Positions 38,422 to 47,821 of a stretch of DNA of 64,000 bases are shown here, piece by piece. How positions within the stretch are numbered: position 1 is the stretch's first letter; the number at the start of each line of letters is the position of its first letter. The notes under the pieces are model-generated. The model was given only the letters and a program-made list of their open reading frames with translations, was not told where the DNA came from and searched no databases. The translations under genes were made by a program, and so were the position numbers. Source of the stretch: Hasllibacter halocynthiae (GTDB lineage Bacteria > Pseudomonadota > Alphaproteobacteria > Rhodobacterales > Rhodobacteraceae). Location: the NCBI RefSeq assembly GCF_003003095.1, contig NZ_PVTT01000001.1, positions 62,001-126,000 of the forward strand, read 5' to 3'.

Positions 38422-39777
38422 ATGCGCCTGAGCCGCTACTTCCTGCCCGTCCTGAAGGAGAACCCGTCGGAGGCGCAGGTCGCCTCGCATCGCCTGATGC
38501 TACGGGCGGGCATGATCAAGCAGCAGGCCGCCGGCATCTACTCCTGGCTGCCCCTCGGCTGGCGGGTCCTGCGGAACGTCGAGCGAATCGTCCACGAAGA
38601 GCAGCAGCGCGCCGGGCACCTTCCCGTGCTGATGCCGACGATCCAACCGGGCGAGCTCTGGCAGGAATCGGGGCGCGACAACTCCTACGGGCCCGAGATG
38701 CTGCGGATCACCGACCGGCAGGGGCGGAAGATGCTCTATGGGCCGACCAACGAAGAGATGATCACCGACATCTTCCGCGCCCATGCCAGCTCGTACAAGG
38801 AGCTGCCGCTGACCCTCTATCACATCCAGTGGAAGTTCCGCGACGAGATCAGGCCCCGCTTCGGCGTCATGCGCGGGCGCGAGTTCCTGATGAAGGACGG
38901 CTACACCTTCGACCTCACGCGCGAGGACGCGATGATCGCCTACGACCGGCACATGGTCGCCTATCTCCGGACCTACGAGCGGATGGGGCTGACGGCTATT
39001 CCGATGCGCGCCGACTCAGGGCCCATCGGCGGCGACGACACGCACGAGTTCCTGGTTCTGGCGGAGACCGGCGAATCCGAGGTGATGTACGACAGCGCCG
39101 TCACCGACCTGCGCCTCGGCGACCGCAGGGTCGACTACGACGACGCTGCACAGCTCCGGGCGATCTGCGAGGAGTGGACACGCCCCTACGCACGAACGGA
39201 CGAGACCCACGACGTCGCCACGTTCGAGCGGCAAGTTCCGGAGGCGCGACGCCGCCTCTCCCGGGGCATCGAGGTCGGACAGATCTTCTATTTCGGCACC
39301 AAGTACTCCGAGCCCATGGGCGCGACCGTCCAGGGACCGGACGGCAAGCCGGTTCCCGTGCACATGGGCTCGCACGGGATCGGGGTCTCGCGCCTCGTCG
39401 GCGCCATCATCGAGGCCAGCCATGACGACAAGGGCATCGTCTGGCCCGAAGGGGTGACGCCTTTCCATTGCGGCATCGTCAACCTCCGGGCCGGCGACGG
39501 AGCCTGCGACGCCGCCGCCGCCGCGTTGGAGGAGGGGCTCGCAGCGCTCGGCCTCGAGGCGCTCCACGACGATCGGGACGAGCGGGCGGGCACGAAGTTC
39601 GCGACCATGGATCTCATCGGCCTGCCCTGGCGCATCACCGTGGGGCCGCGCGGGATCAAAGGCGGCGTCGTCGAACTGACCTCCCGCCGCACAGGGGAGA
39701 GCGAGGAGCTGCCCCCCGCCGAGGCGTTGGCGAAGGTAGCGGCCGCCTATGGAGTGCGCGCGGTGGTGGAAGGCTGA
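38422..39777 (+). CDS. proS: Proline-tRNA ligase (short alphaproteobacterial type)
   Basis: Charges tRNA-Pro with proline. 451 residues from the ATG at 38422 ([14 protein letters not shown]), a start preceded by GGAGACC. It is the short form without the editing insertion found in the 570-residue E. coli enzyme. Class II motifs: [62 protein letters not shown] and [15 protein letters not shown]. The C-terminal anticodon-binding domain is complete. It is convergent with the DUF3072 genes; a hairpin abuts its stop. Confidence 0.97.
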   Translation: MRLSRYFLPVLKENPSEAQVASHRLMLRAGMIKQQAAGIYSWLPLGWRVLRNVERIVHEEQQRAGHLPVLMPTIQPGELWQESGRDNSYGPEMLRITDRQGRKMLYGPTNEEMITDIFRAHASSYKELPLTLYHIQWKFRDEIRPRFGVMRGREFLMKDGYTFDLTREDAMIAYDRHMVAYLRTYERMGLTAIPMRADSGPIGGDDTHEFLVLAETGESEVMYDSAVTDLRLGDRRVDYDDAAQLRAICEEWTRPYARTDETHDVATFERQVPEARRRLSRGIEVGQIFYFGTKYSEPMGATVQGPDGKPVPVHMGSHGIGVSRLVGAIIEASHDDKGIVWPEGVTPFHCGIVNLRAGDGACDAAAAALEEGLAALGLEALHDDRDERAGTKFATMDLIGLPWRITVGPRGIKGGVVELTSRRTGESEELPPAEALAKVAAAYGVRAVVEG

Positions 39778-39795
39778 CCGGCGGCCCTCCGCCGG
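39778..39795 (+). terminator. Hairpin abutting the proS stop codon
   Basis: CCGGCGG (39778-39784), loop CCCT, CCGCCGG (39789-39795), a perfect 7-bp GC stem right after the stop (39775-39777). It lies between two converging genes and has no U tract. Confidence 0.6.
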
Positions 39796-39804
39796 AACGC
39801 CCTG

Positions 39805-39999
39805 CTAGGCGGACCGCCCGCTCAGCGCCATGATCCGCTCGTCGGCCTGCTCGCGGGTGAGGCTGGAATCCTCTTCGGCGCCCAACTCGCGCAGTCGCAT
39901 CGCCTGCTCGTGCGTCATGGGCTCCGAAGCTTCGCCGCCGCGATGATCGCCGCCCTGCTGGGTCAGAACGCCCTTCATCGGGAACATGTTGCTGCTCAC
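39805..39999 (-). CDS. DUF3072-like small protein, degenerate copy
   Basis: 64 residues from a GTG (39999) that overlaps the stop of the next gene upstream (GTGA). The C-terminal half (EPMTHEQAMRLRELGAEED, SSLTREQADERIMALS) resembles DUF3072 (MTgaQasyLktLaee..LtKaEAs..Id) but drops the conserved DPdeWkTGdE head; it has an unrelated glycine/glutamine-rich head instead. It therefore looks like a diverged paralogue of its neighbour. Function unknown. Confidence 0.65.
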   Translation of the reverse strand: MSSNMFPMKGVLTQQGGDHRGGEASEPMTHEQAMRLRELGAEEDSSLTREQADERIMALSGRSA

Positions 40000-40205
40000 G
40001 ACCCGCGTCCCGTCTTCTCCTGCAGGGCGTCGATGCGCTTGGACGCCTCCGCCTTGGAAAGCGAATCGTCGAATTCCTCGCCCGCCTCTTCGCAGAGCGT
40101 CTTGAGGTAGCTCGCCTGCGCGCCGGTCATCGCCTCGTCGCCGGTGGTCCAGTCGTCAGGATCCTTGGCCGCGTTTCCGGGGGCCTCGTTCTTCACGTCG
40201 TCCAT
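39996..40205 (-). CDS. DUF3072 family small protein
   Basis: 69 residues. DPDDWTTGDEAMTGAQASYL, KTLCEEAGEEFDD and LSKAEASKRIDALQ match the DUF3072 consensus closely. These small acidic proteins are widespread in Rhodobacterales, rhizobia and actinobacteria; no function is known to me. The pair with the gene above is translationally coupled. It starts divergently from cdd, 95 bases away. Confidence 0.82.
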   Translation of the reverse strand: MDDVKNEAPGNAAKDPDDWTTGDEAMTGAQASYLKTLCEEAGEEFDDSLSKAEASKRIDALQEKTGRGS

Positions 40206-40300
40206 GCCGTCCTCCGTTCACGGTGCGTTCGCAGCACCAACGCGCCATCCGCCCCGGCGTTCCGCTGGACAGGCGAAGGCAGGGGCGGCATTCAGCGCGG

Positions 40301-40696
40301 ATGGACCACGCCGACCTGATCGAGGCCGCCCGCGACGCGCGCGAGGCCGCCTATGCCCCCCATTCCGGCTTCAAGGTCGGCGCCGCCATCCTTTCGGAGG
40401 GGCATGTCCACCGGGGCTGCAACGTCGAGAACGTCGCCTATCCCGAAGGCACCTGCGCCGAGGCTGGGGCGATCGCGGCCATGGCCCTCGCCGGCGGGCG
40501 GCGGATCGATGCGGTGGCCGTGATCTCGGGGGGGGCGGCCCCCGTACCGCCCTGCGGCGGCTGCCGCCAGAAGCTGAACGAGTTCGCGGAGGCGGACGTG
40601 CCCGTGATCATGGCCACCACCGGTGGCGCGCGAGAGGAGACGACCGTGGGCGCCCTCCTTCCGGGCGCGTTCGGCGCGGAGCACATGGATGCCTGA
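40301..40696 (+). CDS. cdd: Cytidine deaminase
   Basis: Zinc enzyme that deaminates cytidine and deoxycytidine to the uridines. 131 residues, homotetramer type. Substrate site in SGFKVGAAILSEG and GCNVENVAYPEG; zinc ligands in TCAEAGAIAAM (with catalytic Glu) and PPCGGCRQKLNE. It opens the nucleoside operon; its stop lies inside deoA (8-base overlap). The start ATG at 40301 has a weak ribosome site. Confidence 0.96.
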   Translation: MDHADLIEAARDAREAAYAPHSGFKVGAAILSEGHVHRGCNVENVAYPEGTCAEAGAIAAMALAGGRRIDAVAVISGGAAPVPPCGGCRQKLNEFAEADVPVIMATTGGAREETTVGALLPGAFGAEHMDA

Positions 40697-42005
40697 GTTG
40701 CGCCCGGCGGCGATGCTGCGGGCGATGCGAATGGGCGAGCGGCCAGTGTCGGGGGATCTCCGGGCGTTCGCGCTGGGCATCGCGAACGGCAGCGTCTCGC
40801 TCGAGCAGGCGGCGGCCTTCGCCATGGCGGTCTGCATGGGGCCGGGGCTGGGCGAGGGGGGCCGCGTCGCGCTGACCGAAGCGATGCGCGACGGCGGCGC
40901 CGTGCTGGACTGGCAACTCGACGGGCCTGTCCTGGACAAGCATTCCACCGGCGGTGTGGGGGATTGCGTGTCGCTGATCCTCGCCCCGGCGCTCGCGGCC
41001 TGCGGGGCTTACGTGCCGATGATCTCGGGGCGGGGCCTGGGGCACACGGGGGGCACCCTCGACAAGCTGGAGGCGATTCCGGGGCTCTCGGTCGCGGGCG
41101 ACGTCTCGCGCCTGCGGCGCGTCACGGGCAAGGTCGGCTGCGCGATCATGGGCGCGTCCGAACGCGTCGCGCCCGCCGACCGCATCCTCTACTCCGTGCG
41201 GGACGTGACCGGCACGGTAGAGAGCCTCGACCTCATCGTGGCATCGATCCTGTCGAAGAAGCTCGCGGCCGGGCTCGACGCGCTCGTGCTCGACGTGAAG
41301 TGCGGCACGGGCGCCTTCAACCCAGACATGGAGGCCGCGCATGCCCTAGCCGAGGCGCTGGTGTATACCGCGAACGGGGCGGGGCTGCGGTCGGTTGCCC
41401 TCGTCACCGCGATGGACGAGCCGCTGGCCCCCGCGATGGGGAACGCGGTGGAGGTCATGGCCGCGATGGAGGTCCTGACGGAGGACACGGGCTGCGACCT
41501 CTCGGAGGTGACCTGCGAGCTCGGCGGCGCGCTCCTCGCGCTCGGCGGGCTGGTCCCGGACGCGGAGGACGGGGCAGACCGGATCGCCGGGGCGCTAGCC
41601 GACGGCCGCGCGGCGGAGGTCTTCGGGCGCATGGTCGCTGCCCAGGGCGGGCCCGGCGACTTCGCGCACCGCTGGCGCGACCGTTTGCCGGGGCCGAAAT
41701 TCGTCGTCGAGGTCGGCGCGCCCCGGGCCGGCGTGCTGGCATCGGTGGACGGGCGCGCCCTGGGTGAGGCGGTCGCCGCGCTGGGCGGCGGGCGGCAGCG
41801 TCCCGGCGACCGGGTCGACCCGTCCGTGGGTCTGACGGGGATCGCCCGGATCGGCGACCGGGTCGAGGCCGGCCAGCCCCTCGCGGCGATACACGCCGCT
41901 TCGGAGGACGATGCCCGGGCGGCCGCGGTCGCGGTCCTCGGCGCGATGCGGGTCGCGGACCGGGCCGAGGCCTCGCCACCCCTGGTGTTGGGGCGCGTCA
42001 GATGA
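40689..42005 (+). CDS. deoA: Thymidine phosphorylase
   Basis: Phosphorolysis of thymidine and deoxyuridine, giving the base and deoxyribose-1-phosphate. 438 residues, overlapping cdd by 8 bases. The family signature is exact: SGRGLGHTGGTLDKLEAIPG. The glycosyltransferase-type core has LDKHSTGGVGDCVSLIL and VTGKVGCAIMGASERVAPAD, plus KCGTGAFNPDMEAAH. Deoxyribose-1-phosphate made here is the substrate of the deoB product, next in the operon, after a 106-base gap. Confidence 0.97.
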   Translation: MPELRPAAMLRAMRMGERPVSGDLRAFALGIANGSVSLEQAAAFAMAVCMGPGLGEGGRVALTEAMRDGGAVLDWQLDGPVLDKHSTGGVGDCVSLILAPALAACGAYVPMISGRGLGHTGGTLDKLEAIPGLSVAGDVSRLRRVTGKVGCAIMGASERVAPADRILYSVRDVTGTVESLDLIVASILSKKLAAGLDALVLDVKCGTGAFNPDMEAAHALAEALVYTANGAGLRSVALVTAMDEPLAPAMGNAVEVMAAMEVLTEDTGCDLSEVTCELGGALLALGGLVPDAEDGADRIAGALADGRAAEVFGRMVAAQGGPGDFAHRWRDRLPGPKFVVEVGAPRAGVLASVDGRALGEAVAALGGGRQRPGDRVDPSVGLTGIARIGDRVEAGQPLAAIHAASEDDARAAAVAVLGAMRVADRAEASPPLVLGRVR

Positions 42006-42111
42006 GGGACGCCCCTTCGAAGGTGCGATCAAAACCCCTCAGGCCGACCGGGGTGCTCGGTTTCCCGAACCTCGGCGAAATGTCGTCGCCGACGGAGAAG
42101 GAGCGACATGC

Positions 42112-43266
42112 ATGAGACGGGTGTTCCTCATCGTGCTCGACAGCGTCGGGATCGGCGGGGCGCCGGACGCCGCGGATTTCGGTGACGAAGGAGCGGATAC
42201 GACGGGCCATATCCGCGCGGCGGTTGGCCTCGACGTACCGGTGCTGGACGGGCTCGGGCTGGCCCATGCTCACGCGGCGGCTAACGGGCAGCCCGTCCCG
42301 AAGGCGTCCGTCACGGGGCGCTGGGGCGCCGCGACCGAAGCGTCCCGTGGCAAGGACACCCCATCCGGCCATTGGGAGTTGGCAGGCCTGCCCGTACCGT
42401 TCGAATGGACCTACTTCCCCGACGACGATCCTGCCTTCCCATCAGAGGTGATGACCGCAGTGGCCGAGGCAGCCGGAACGAGGGGCACGCTGGGCAATGC
42501 CCACGCCTCCGGCACGGATGTCATCGCGCGGCTGGGGGAGGAGCATCTGCGGACGGGCCGGCCGATCCTCTACACATCCGCGGACAGCGTGGTCCAGATC
42601 GCCGCCCACGAGGAGGCGTTCGGGCTGGAACGGCTTCTGGAGGTCTGCCGGGCCGTAGCGCCGGCCCTTCACGCGCGAAAGGTCGGGCGGGTCATCGCCC
42701 GGCCCTTCATCGGCGAGCCCGGCACGTTCGAGCGAACCGCGAACCGGCGCGACTTCGCACTCGAGCCGCCGGGACAGACGCTGCTCGACCTCGCGGCGGG
42801 GGCGGGGCGCGAGGTGGTCGCGGTGGGCAAGATCGCGGACATCTTTGCGGGCCGCGGCGTCACCCGCAGCCTCAAGGGTCGTGACGCCGCCCTGATGGCG
42901 CATCTCGACGCGCTCGCGGTCGAAGCCCCGGAGGGCGCGCTGGTATTCGCCAACCTCGTCGAGTTCGACAGCGAGTACGGCCACCGCCGCGATCCCGAAG
43001 GCTACGCGCGCGCGCTGGAGCGGTTCGATCGCTGGCTCGGCCCGTTCCTCGCGAAGCTGCGGGCAGGGGATCTCGTCGTCGTCACCGCCGACCACGGCAA
43101 CGACCCCACCTGGCGCGGCACTGACCACACGCGCGAACGGGTTCCCGTTCTGATCCACGGCGCCGGGGTCGGGCCGCTCGGCCCGCTGGCCTTTTCCGAC
43201 GTCGGCGCGACGGTTGCGTCATGGCTGGACCTGCCTCAGCCGCATCATGGGAGGAACGCCCTATGA
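42112..43266 (+). CDS. deoB: Phosphopentomutase
   Basis: Interconverts (deoxy)ribose-1-phosphate and -5-phosphate with Mn2+. 384 residues from the ATG at 42112, behind AAGGAGCGAC. Alkaline-phosphatase-fold landmarks are [33 protein letters not shown], the phosphothreonine GKDT(P)[30 protein letters not shown], and [19 protein letters not shown]. Upstream gap 42006-42111 has no gene. Overlaps add by four bases (ATGA). Confidence 0.97.
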   Translation: MRRVFLIVLDSVGIGGAPDAADFGDEGADTTGHIRAAVGLDVPVLDGLGLAHAHAAANGQPVPKASVTGRWGAATEASRGKDTPSGHWELAGLPVPFEWTYFPDDDPAFPSEVMTAVAEAAGTRGTLGNAHASGTDVIARLGEEHLRTGRPILYTSADSVVQIAAHEEAFGLERLLEVCRAVAPALHARKVGRVIARPFIGEPGTFERTANRRDFALEPPGQTLLDLAAGAGREVVAVGKIADIFAGRGVTRSLKGRDAALMAHLDALAVEAPEGALVFANLVEFDSEYGHRRDPEGYARALERFDRWLGPFLAKLRAGDLVVVTADHGNDPTWRGTDHTRERVPVLIHGAGVGPLGPLAFSDVGATVASWLDLPQPHHGRNAL

Positions 43267-44249
43267 ACTGGCGGGACGCGCCGAAGGTCGAGCTGCACCT
43301 CCACCTCGAAGGAGCCGCCCCGCCGACCTTCATCCAAGGCCTCGCGGAGGAGCAGGGCATCGACCTGCGGGGCGTCGTGGATCGGGACGGTTATCGCTGG
43401 AACGGGTTCGCCGGGTTCCTGCGCTGCTACGAGGCCGCCACGAGCGTCCTTCGCGGCCCGCGGGAGTTCGGGCGCCTGACGGCGGCCGTTCTGGAGGATC
43501 TGGAACGACAGGGCGCGGTCTATGCCGAGGTCTTCCTGAGCCCCGCCTTCTGCGGCGGCGGGGACCTTGCGGCCTGGCGCGAGCACCTTGCCGCGATGGA
43601 GGAGGCGGCCCATGCCTCGCCGGTCGAGATGCGCGGGATCGTCACCTGCATCCGGCACGAAGGTCCCGAGGCGGCCAAGCGTTCCGCCCTCTGCGCGGCC
43701 GAAACGGGCGACGGCTCGGGGAGCGGCTTCGTCACGGGCTTCGGCATGGGCGGAGACGAGCGCGTCGGCCGTCAGCAGGACTTCGCTTGGTCCTTCGATT
43801 GCGCGCGCGAGGCCGGTCTGGGCCTGACCACCCACGCCGGCGAGTGGCGCGGTGCGGAGGAGGTGCGCGACGCGCTTGCCCTCGGGGTCTCGCGCATCGG
43901 TCACGGCATCCGCGCCGCCGAGGATCCCGCCCTGACGGAGACCTTGGCCGAACGGGGCACCGTGCTGGAGGTCTGCCCCGGCTCGAACGTGGTCCTGGGT
44001 GCGTCCGGGCCGCTCGAGGGTCACCCGATCGAGCGGCTGCGCGCCGCCGGCGTGCCCGTCACCGTCTCGACGGACGACCCCCCGTTCTTCGGCACCACGC
44101 TGACCAAGGAATGGGAGGGGCTGGAGCGTGCCTTCGGCTGGGACGAGGGCGACCTGCGCGCGCTCAACGAGGTGGCGCTTCGGGCCGCCTTCTGCGACGA
44201 GGTCACGAAGGACGCGATCCGCAAGAGGCTGAGCGAATGGACCACCTGA
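43263..44249 (+). CDS. add: Adenosine deaminase
   Basis: Zinc-dependent deamination of adenosine and deoxyadenosine to inosines. 328 residues, coupled to deoB (ATGA). The metal-binding set is [11 protein letters not shown] (first two His), [12 protein letters not shown] (His and Glu), and [13 protein letters not shown], with [16 protein letters not shown] giving the last Asp pair. Size fits the bacterial enzyme, although adenine deaminase (Ade-type relatives) is close and could be meant. Overlaps upp by 13 bases. Confidence 0.93.
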   Translation: MNWRDAPKVELHLHLEGAAPPTFIQGLAEEQGIDLRGVVDRDGYRWNGFAGFLRCYEAATSVLRGPREFGRLTAAVLEDLERQGAVYAEVFLSPAFCGGGDLAAWREHLAAMEEAAHASPVEMRGIVTCIRHEGPEAAKRSALCAAETGDGSGSGFVTGFGMGGDERVGRQQDFAWSFDCAREAGLGLTTHAGEWRGAEEVRDALALGVSRIGHGIRAAEDPALTETLAERGTVLEVCPGSNVVLGASGPLEGHPIERLRAAGVPVTVSTDDPPFFGTTLTKEWEGLERAFGWDEGDLRALNEVALRAAFCDEVTKDAIRKRLSEWTT

Positions 44250-44866
44250 CAGTCGTCGACCACCCCCTCGTGCAGCACAAGCTGACCCTCATGCGCGAGG
44301 AGGGGACGAGCACCCAGAAGTTCCGCCGGCTCCTGCGCGAGATCAGCCTGCTCCTGGCCTTCGAGGCGACGCGGAACCTGCCGATGACGACGCGCCGGAT
44401 CGCGACGCCCATGACCGAGATGGACGCGCCCACGATCGACGGGCCGAAGCTGGCGCTGGTGTCGATCCTGCGGGCGGGGAACGGCCTTTTGGACGGCATC
44501 CTCGACCTGATCCCGAGCGCGCGGGTGGGCTTCGTCGGCCTCTACCGCGACGAGGCGACGCTCGAGCCGGTCGAGTACTACTGCAAGCTGCCCGAACGCC
44601 TCTCCGAACGGCTGGTGATCGCCGTGGACCCGATGCTGGCGACGGGCAACTCCTCCGTCGCGGCGGTGGACAGGATCAAGGAGGCGGGGGCGACGGACAT
44701 CCTGTTCCTCTGCCTCCTCGCCGCGCCCGAAGGGGTTGAGCGCATGAAGGAGGCCCACCCCGACGTACCAGTCGTCACCGCCGCCCTCGACGAGCGGCTG
44801 AACGAGGTCGGCTACATCGTCCCAGGTCTGGGCGACGCCGGGGACCGGATGTTCGGCACCAAATAG
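44237..44866 (+). CDS. upp: Uracil phosphoribosyltransferase
   Basis: Salvages uracil with PRPP to give UMP. 209 residues, the typical length. Landmarks: [59 protein letters not shown], the PRPP loop [18 protein letters not shown] (usually ATGGS, here ATGNS), and [13 protein letters not shown] at the C-terminus. It closes the cdd-deoA-deoB-add-upp operon, which breaks pyrimidine and adenine nucleosides down and recovers uracil. A strong hairpin follows. Confidence 0.97.
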   Translation: MDHLTVVDHPLVQHKLTLMREEGTSTQKFRRLLREISLLLAFEATRNLPMTTRRIATPMTEMDAPTIDGPKLALVSILRAGNGLLDGILDLIPSARVGFVGLYRDEATLEPVEYYCKLPERLSERLVIAVDPMLATGNSSVAAVDRIKEAGATDILFLCLLAAPEGVERMKEAHPDVPVVTAALDERLNEVGYIVPGLGDAGDRMFGTK

Positions 44867-44875
44867 GCACGCCGC

Positions 44876-44903
44876 CGAAACGGGGGCGCTTCCCCCGATT
44901 TCG
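44876..44903 (+). terminator. Hairpin after the nucleoside salvage operon
   Basis: CGAAA + CGGGGG (44876-44886), loop CGCTT, CCCCCG + A bulge + TTTCG (44892-44903): eleven pairs and one bulged base. It begins nine bases after the upp stop. It has no U tract. Confidence 0.65.
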
Positions 44904-44966
44904 CTTGCCTCGATGCGTTCGGCATTCATGTTCCTGAATGGACGGATGCTGGCGGAGGAGCTTCGC

Positions 44967-45800
44967 ATGGGCTGGAAGATGATCCTCGCCGTGGCGGCGC
45001 TCTGGGCGGGCGGTCTGTCGGCACTACCGGTCGCCGCCCAGGGTCTTCGCCTTGCCGGGCCGCCGGCCGAACTGCCTCCATCCAGCTTCGAAGGCCGTCA
45101 GTACATCGACAGCCGGGGCTGCATCTACGTGCGTGCGGGCTTCGAGGGCGCCGAAAGTTGGGTGCCCCGCGTCGGGCGCGACCGGCGGCAACTTTGCGGG
45201 GCGCGGCCGACCGTCTCGGATGCGGGGATGCAGGCCGTCGCGCCGGGCGCGGGCCTGCCCGCAGCAGGGCCGCTCCCCGATCCCGCCGCCTTGAGTGGAG
45301 GCTGCCTGGGCCCGGCGGGCGCCCATGCCCCGACACGGGGTTGCGGAGCCGTGGACGGCGCGGCGGCGCTGCCTGCCGCGCAGTATGACGCGGTGTCGGA
45401 CGATATCCCCGTTGGCGACGAGCGCCTCGCTTCGGACGGCGCGATTCGCCGGGTGCTCGCCGGAACGGTGATCGCCGATACCTCGCGCGGTCCGATCCGG
45501 GTGCGGATCGGGGCGGAACGGGCCCTTGCCGGTGCGCAGCCCGTTGTCGTCCCCGGCGGGCTGGTCGTGCCCCGCATCGTCGCCCGCCCCGAAGCCGTCG
45601 CTCCGGTCGCCATCCCGCCCGGCTACCGCGCGGTCGCGTTCGATGACGGGCGCCTGAATCCCGACCGCGGCCCGCGAAGCATCGCCGGGTCCTTCGCGGC
45701 GCAGCTCACTTGGACGAACACGACGCCGCGGCGCCTGCGCTCGCCCCTTCGGTCCGAGCAGCTGACCCCTGCATATCGCCGCGTGCTGGCAGGGCACTGA
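44967..45800 (+). CDS. Secreted SPOR-protein-like N-terminal region, without a SPOR domain
   Basis: 277 residues from the ATG at 44967, behind GGAGGAG. The signal peptide is GWKMILAVAALWAGGLSALP, ending VAAQ. The region PPAELPPSSFEGRQYIDSRG, CIYVRAGFEGAESWVPRVGR and the later PPGYRAVAFDDGRLNPDRG, LTWTNTTPRRL match the part that precedes a SPOR domain in Rhodobacterales proteins (GRQYvDsrGCvylRAG.., wv.pRv.rdR). It ends after RVLAGH, before the SPOR domain, so it is either truncated or an independent form. Envelope role inferred only. Convergent, three bases from the next gene. Confidence 0.75.
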   Translation: MGWKMILAVAALWAGGLSALPVAAQGLRLAGPPAELPPSSFEGRQYIDSRGCIYVRAGFEGAESWVPRVGRDRRQLCGARPTVSDAGMQAVAPGAGLPAAGPLPDPAALSGGCLGPAGAHAPTRGCGAVDGAAALPAAQYDAVSDDIPVGDERLASDGAIRRVLAGTVIADTSRGPIRVRIGAERALAGAQPVVVPGGLVVPRIVARPEAVAPVAIPPGYRAVAFDDGRLNPDRGPRSIAGSFAAQLTWTNTTPRRLRSPLRSEQLTPAYRRVLAGH

Positions 45801-45803
45801 CGC

Positions 45804-46814
45804 CTAGCCTGCGCACATCTCCTGAAGGGCGACCCAGGTCTGGTCGTCGATGTCCGCAGGGGATGGCTCTTCCAGGGCGGTGCCGATCGCGGCGCGAAGG
45901 GCGTCGCCATCGGGTCCGGGAACGGTCTCGGCATAGATGGGGGCGAGGTGCGGCCGCGCGGCGAACGCGGCTTCCAGCGCTGCGGGTGCCAGCGCCGGCC
46001 GCGCGACACCTTCCATCATGCGCGCCGCCTCGGCTTCGACGACGGCTTCGGGCAGGCGAGAGGTCGACCAATAGCGCAAAAGCGCCCCGGGCCCCATCCG
46101 CTCCGCCATCTCGGCGGGTCGGGCATTGCCCCCGCGAACACGCGCGGCTTCAATCCGAGCGGCGAGGGCCTCGGCCGACGGCATCGTCCGCAGCAAGGCC
46201 TCGGGCACCATGGCGCCACCGTCCGGAAGAAGGACCGCATCGCCCGTCCCGTCTGCGAGCACCAGCAGCGCCTCGCCTCCACGCACCTCGCCCATGCGCG
46301 CGGCGAGGTCCCAGGCGCTCCGCAGGCGGGCGGGCGGCTCGCAGAGATCGCCCTGCGCCGCCAGCTCGCCCTTAAGGGCGTCGAAGGACGGCGTGCCGTC
46401 CCGCTCCGCGGCGGTCGCGCGGATGTCGTCACGCAGGCGCTCGGGCACGGCGGCCGCCAGCAGCGCCGCCATCACGACGGCCGCCCCCAGCGCGATCCAA
46501 CGCCCCAGGCGCAGGCGGCGTGGCCGCCGGTTCAGCGCGGCGCGCAAACGAGCGATGGCCTGGACCATCTCCCGGTCCTCGATCTCCAACATCTCGCCGG
46601 CGCCGGGCGTCAGAAGCACGCGATCCTCCGCCTCCTCGACAGCTTCGACGGCAGGCAGCGACCAATGCGCGAGCGGTCGATCGGCCATGTCCTTCAGCAC
46701 CAGGGACGACTCTCCGAGCGAGACGATCACCTCGCGCCGCTCCGCCCCGACGGCAGGACGCCATCGGGCCGTCGCCTCGAGCCGGGCATATTCGGCGATG
46801 GCGGTGCGGGTCAC
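45804..46814 (-). CDS. Membrane protein of unknown function
   Basis: About 336 residues from the GTG at 46814 (VTRTAIAEYARLEATARWRP); the frame extends to 46961, but that part is arginine-rich and unlike the family. The N-terminal region (YARLEATARWRP, EVIVSLGESSLVLKDMAD, RPLAHWSLPAV) resembles a conserved Rhodobacterales cytosolic domain. A single membrane helix follows (LGRWIALGAAVVMAALLAAA), and the C-terminal half is likely periplasmic (GEALLVLADGTGDAVLLPDG, PTIYAET-like region). No function is known. The sulfotransferase gene is divergent. Confidence 0.65.
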   Translation of the reverse strand: MTRTAIAEYARLEATARWRPAVGAERREVIVSLGESSLVLKDMADRPLAHWSLPAVEAVEEAEDRVLLTPGAGEMLEIEDREMVQAIARLRAALNRRPRRLRLGRWIALGAAVVMAALLAAAVPERLRDDIRATAAERDGTPSFDALKGELAAQGDLCEPPARLRSAWDLAARMGEVRGGEALLVLADGTGDAVLLPDGGAMVPEALLRTMPSAEALAARIEAARVRGGNARPAEMAERMGPGALLRYWSTSRLPEAVVEAEAARMMEGVARPALAPAALEAAFAARPHLAPIYAETVPGPDGDALRAAIGTALEEPSPADIDDQTWVALQEMCAG

Positions 46815-46984
46815 GCCTTTGGCCGCCTCCACCGCCCGAGGTAGCCCGCGGGGCCGAGGGGGGCATCGGCGGGTCGCCCTCGCGGCCCGGTCGCGTCGCG
46901 TATGCGCCTCATCGGCAGATCCTCCCGCATCCGTTGTCGCGCCGGGGCTCGGTTTCGACAAGGTGGGGCGGTATCAAAGACGCC

Positions 46985-47626
46985 ATGCACATCAGCCCCG
47001 GGCGCAACTTCATCTTCGTCCACATTCCCAAGACGGGCGGCACCTCCATGTCGCTGGCGCTTGAGGATCGCGCGCAGGCCGCCGACATCCTCATCGGCGA
47101 CACGCCCAAGGCGCGCCGCCGCGCCGGGCGCCATCGGGGCGTGCCCGCCGCCGGGCGATTATGGAAGCACTCGACCCTTCGGGACGTGCCCGGGCTGGTG
47201 GACCAGCGCTTCGTCGACGGAGCCTTCGTCTTCACCCTGATCCGCAACCCTTGGGACCGCCTTCTGAGCTGGCACGCGTGGCTGGGGCGGCAGTCCTTCG
47301 ACCATCCCGCCGTGGCATCGGCCAAGACGCGCACCCTCGGGGACTTCCTGCGCGAGCCGTCGATCCGGGCGATGGTCGCGGCCAACCCCCCTTCGGCCTA
47401 CGTCACGACCGCCCGGGGGGAGGAGCGCTGCGCCGCCTATGTCCGCCTCGAGCACTATCCACAGGACGTCGCGCCCATCGCCGAGCATCTGGGCTTCGTC
47501 CCCGAGATGCCCCATGCGAACCGATCCCATCATCCGGTCAGACAAGACGCCTACGACGACGCGACCCGCGCGCTGGTCGAGACGCTCTGTCCCGAGGAGA
47601 TCGGCCGCTTCGGCTATCGGTTCTGA
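46985..47626 (+). CDS. Sulfotransferase family protein
   Basis: 213 residues from the ATG at 46985. PAPS-dependent transfer of sulfate to a polysaccharide, lipid or small molecule. The 5'-phosphosulfate-binding loop is FIFVHIPKTGGTSMSLAL and the 3'-phosphate-binding motif is FVFTLIRNPWDRLLSWHAWL, both clear for the sulfotransferase-2 (heparan/chondroitin-like) group. The rest is variable. No PAPS-synthesis or polysaccharide genes are next to it, so its acceptor is unknown. The neighbouring spacer has lower GC. Confidence 0.88.
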   Translation: MHISPGRNFIFVHIPKTGGTSMSLALEDRAQAADILIGDTPKARRRAGRHRGVPAAGRLWKHSTLRDVPGLVDQRFVDGAFVFTLIRNPWDRLLSWHAWLGRQSFDHPAVASAKTRTLGDFLREPSIRAMVAANPPSAYVTTARGEERCAAYVRLEHYPQDVAPIAEHLGFVPEMPHANRSHHPVRQDAYDDATRALVETLCPEEIGRFGYRF

Positions 47627-47714
47627 CGTTTCGGCGATGGGTCGGCAGAGGCTTCCATGGCCTTCCAGAAAGGCGTGGCGGGGGCTGTCCTAGCCGGAGG
47701 ACCTTCAAGAAGAA

Positions 47715-47742
47715 TTGCGCCGAGCAGTAGAGAAGACATATT
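47715..47742 (+). promoter_or_regulatory. Possible promoter of the Hint-domain gene
   Basis: TTGCGC (47715-47720), 16 bases, CATATT (47737-47742), in an AT-rich patch (GAAGACATATTTC) of the 195-base spacer. The gene starts 80 bases downstream. It is one of the better -10 matches in the window. Confidence 0.4.
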
Positions 47743-47821
47743 TCAGCCCCATCCTAGCCGCACGAGCTTCGCCGCCGCGCCATACGAGGCGTTACTTCCA
47801 TCTCCACCTGAGGGTCCGCCC

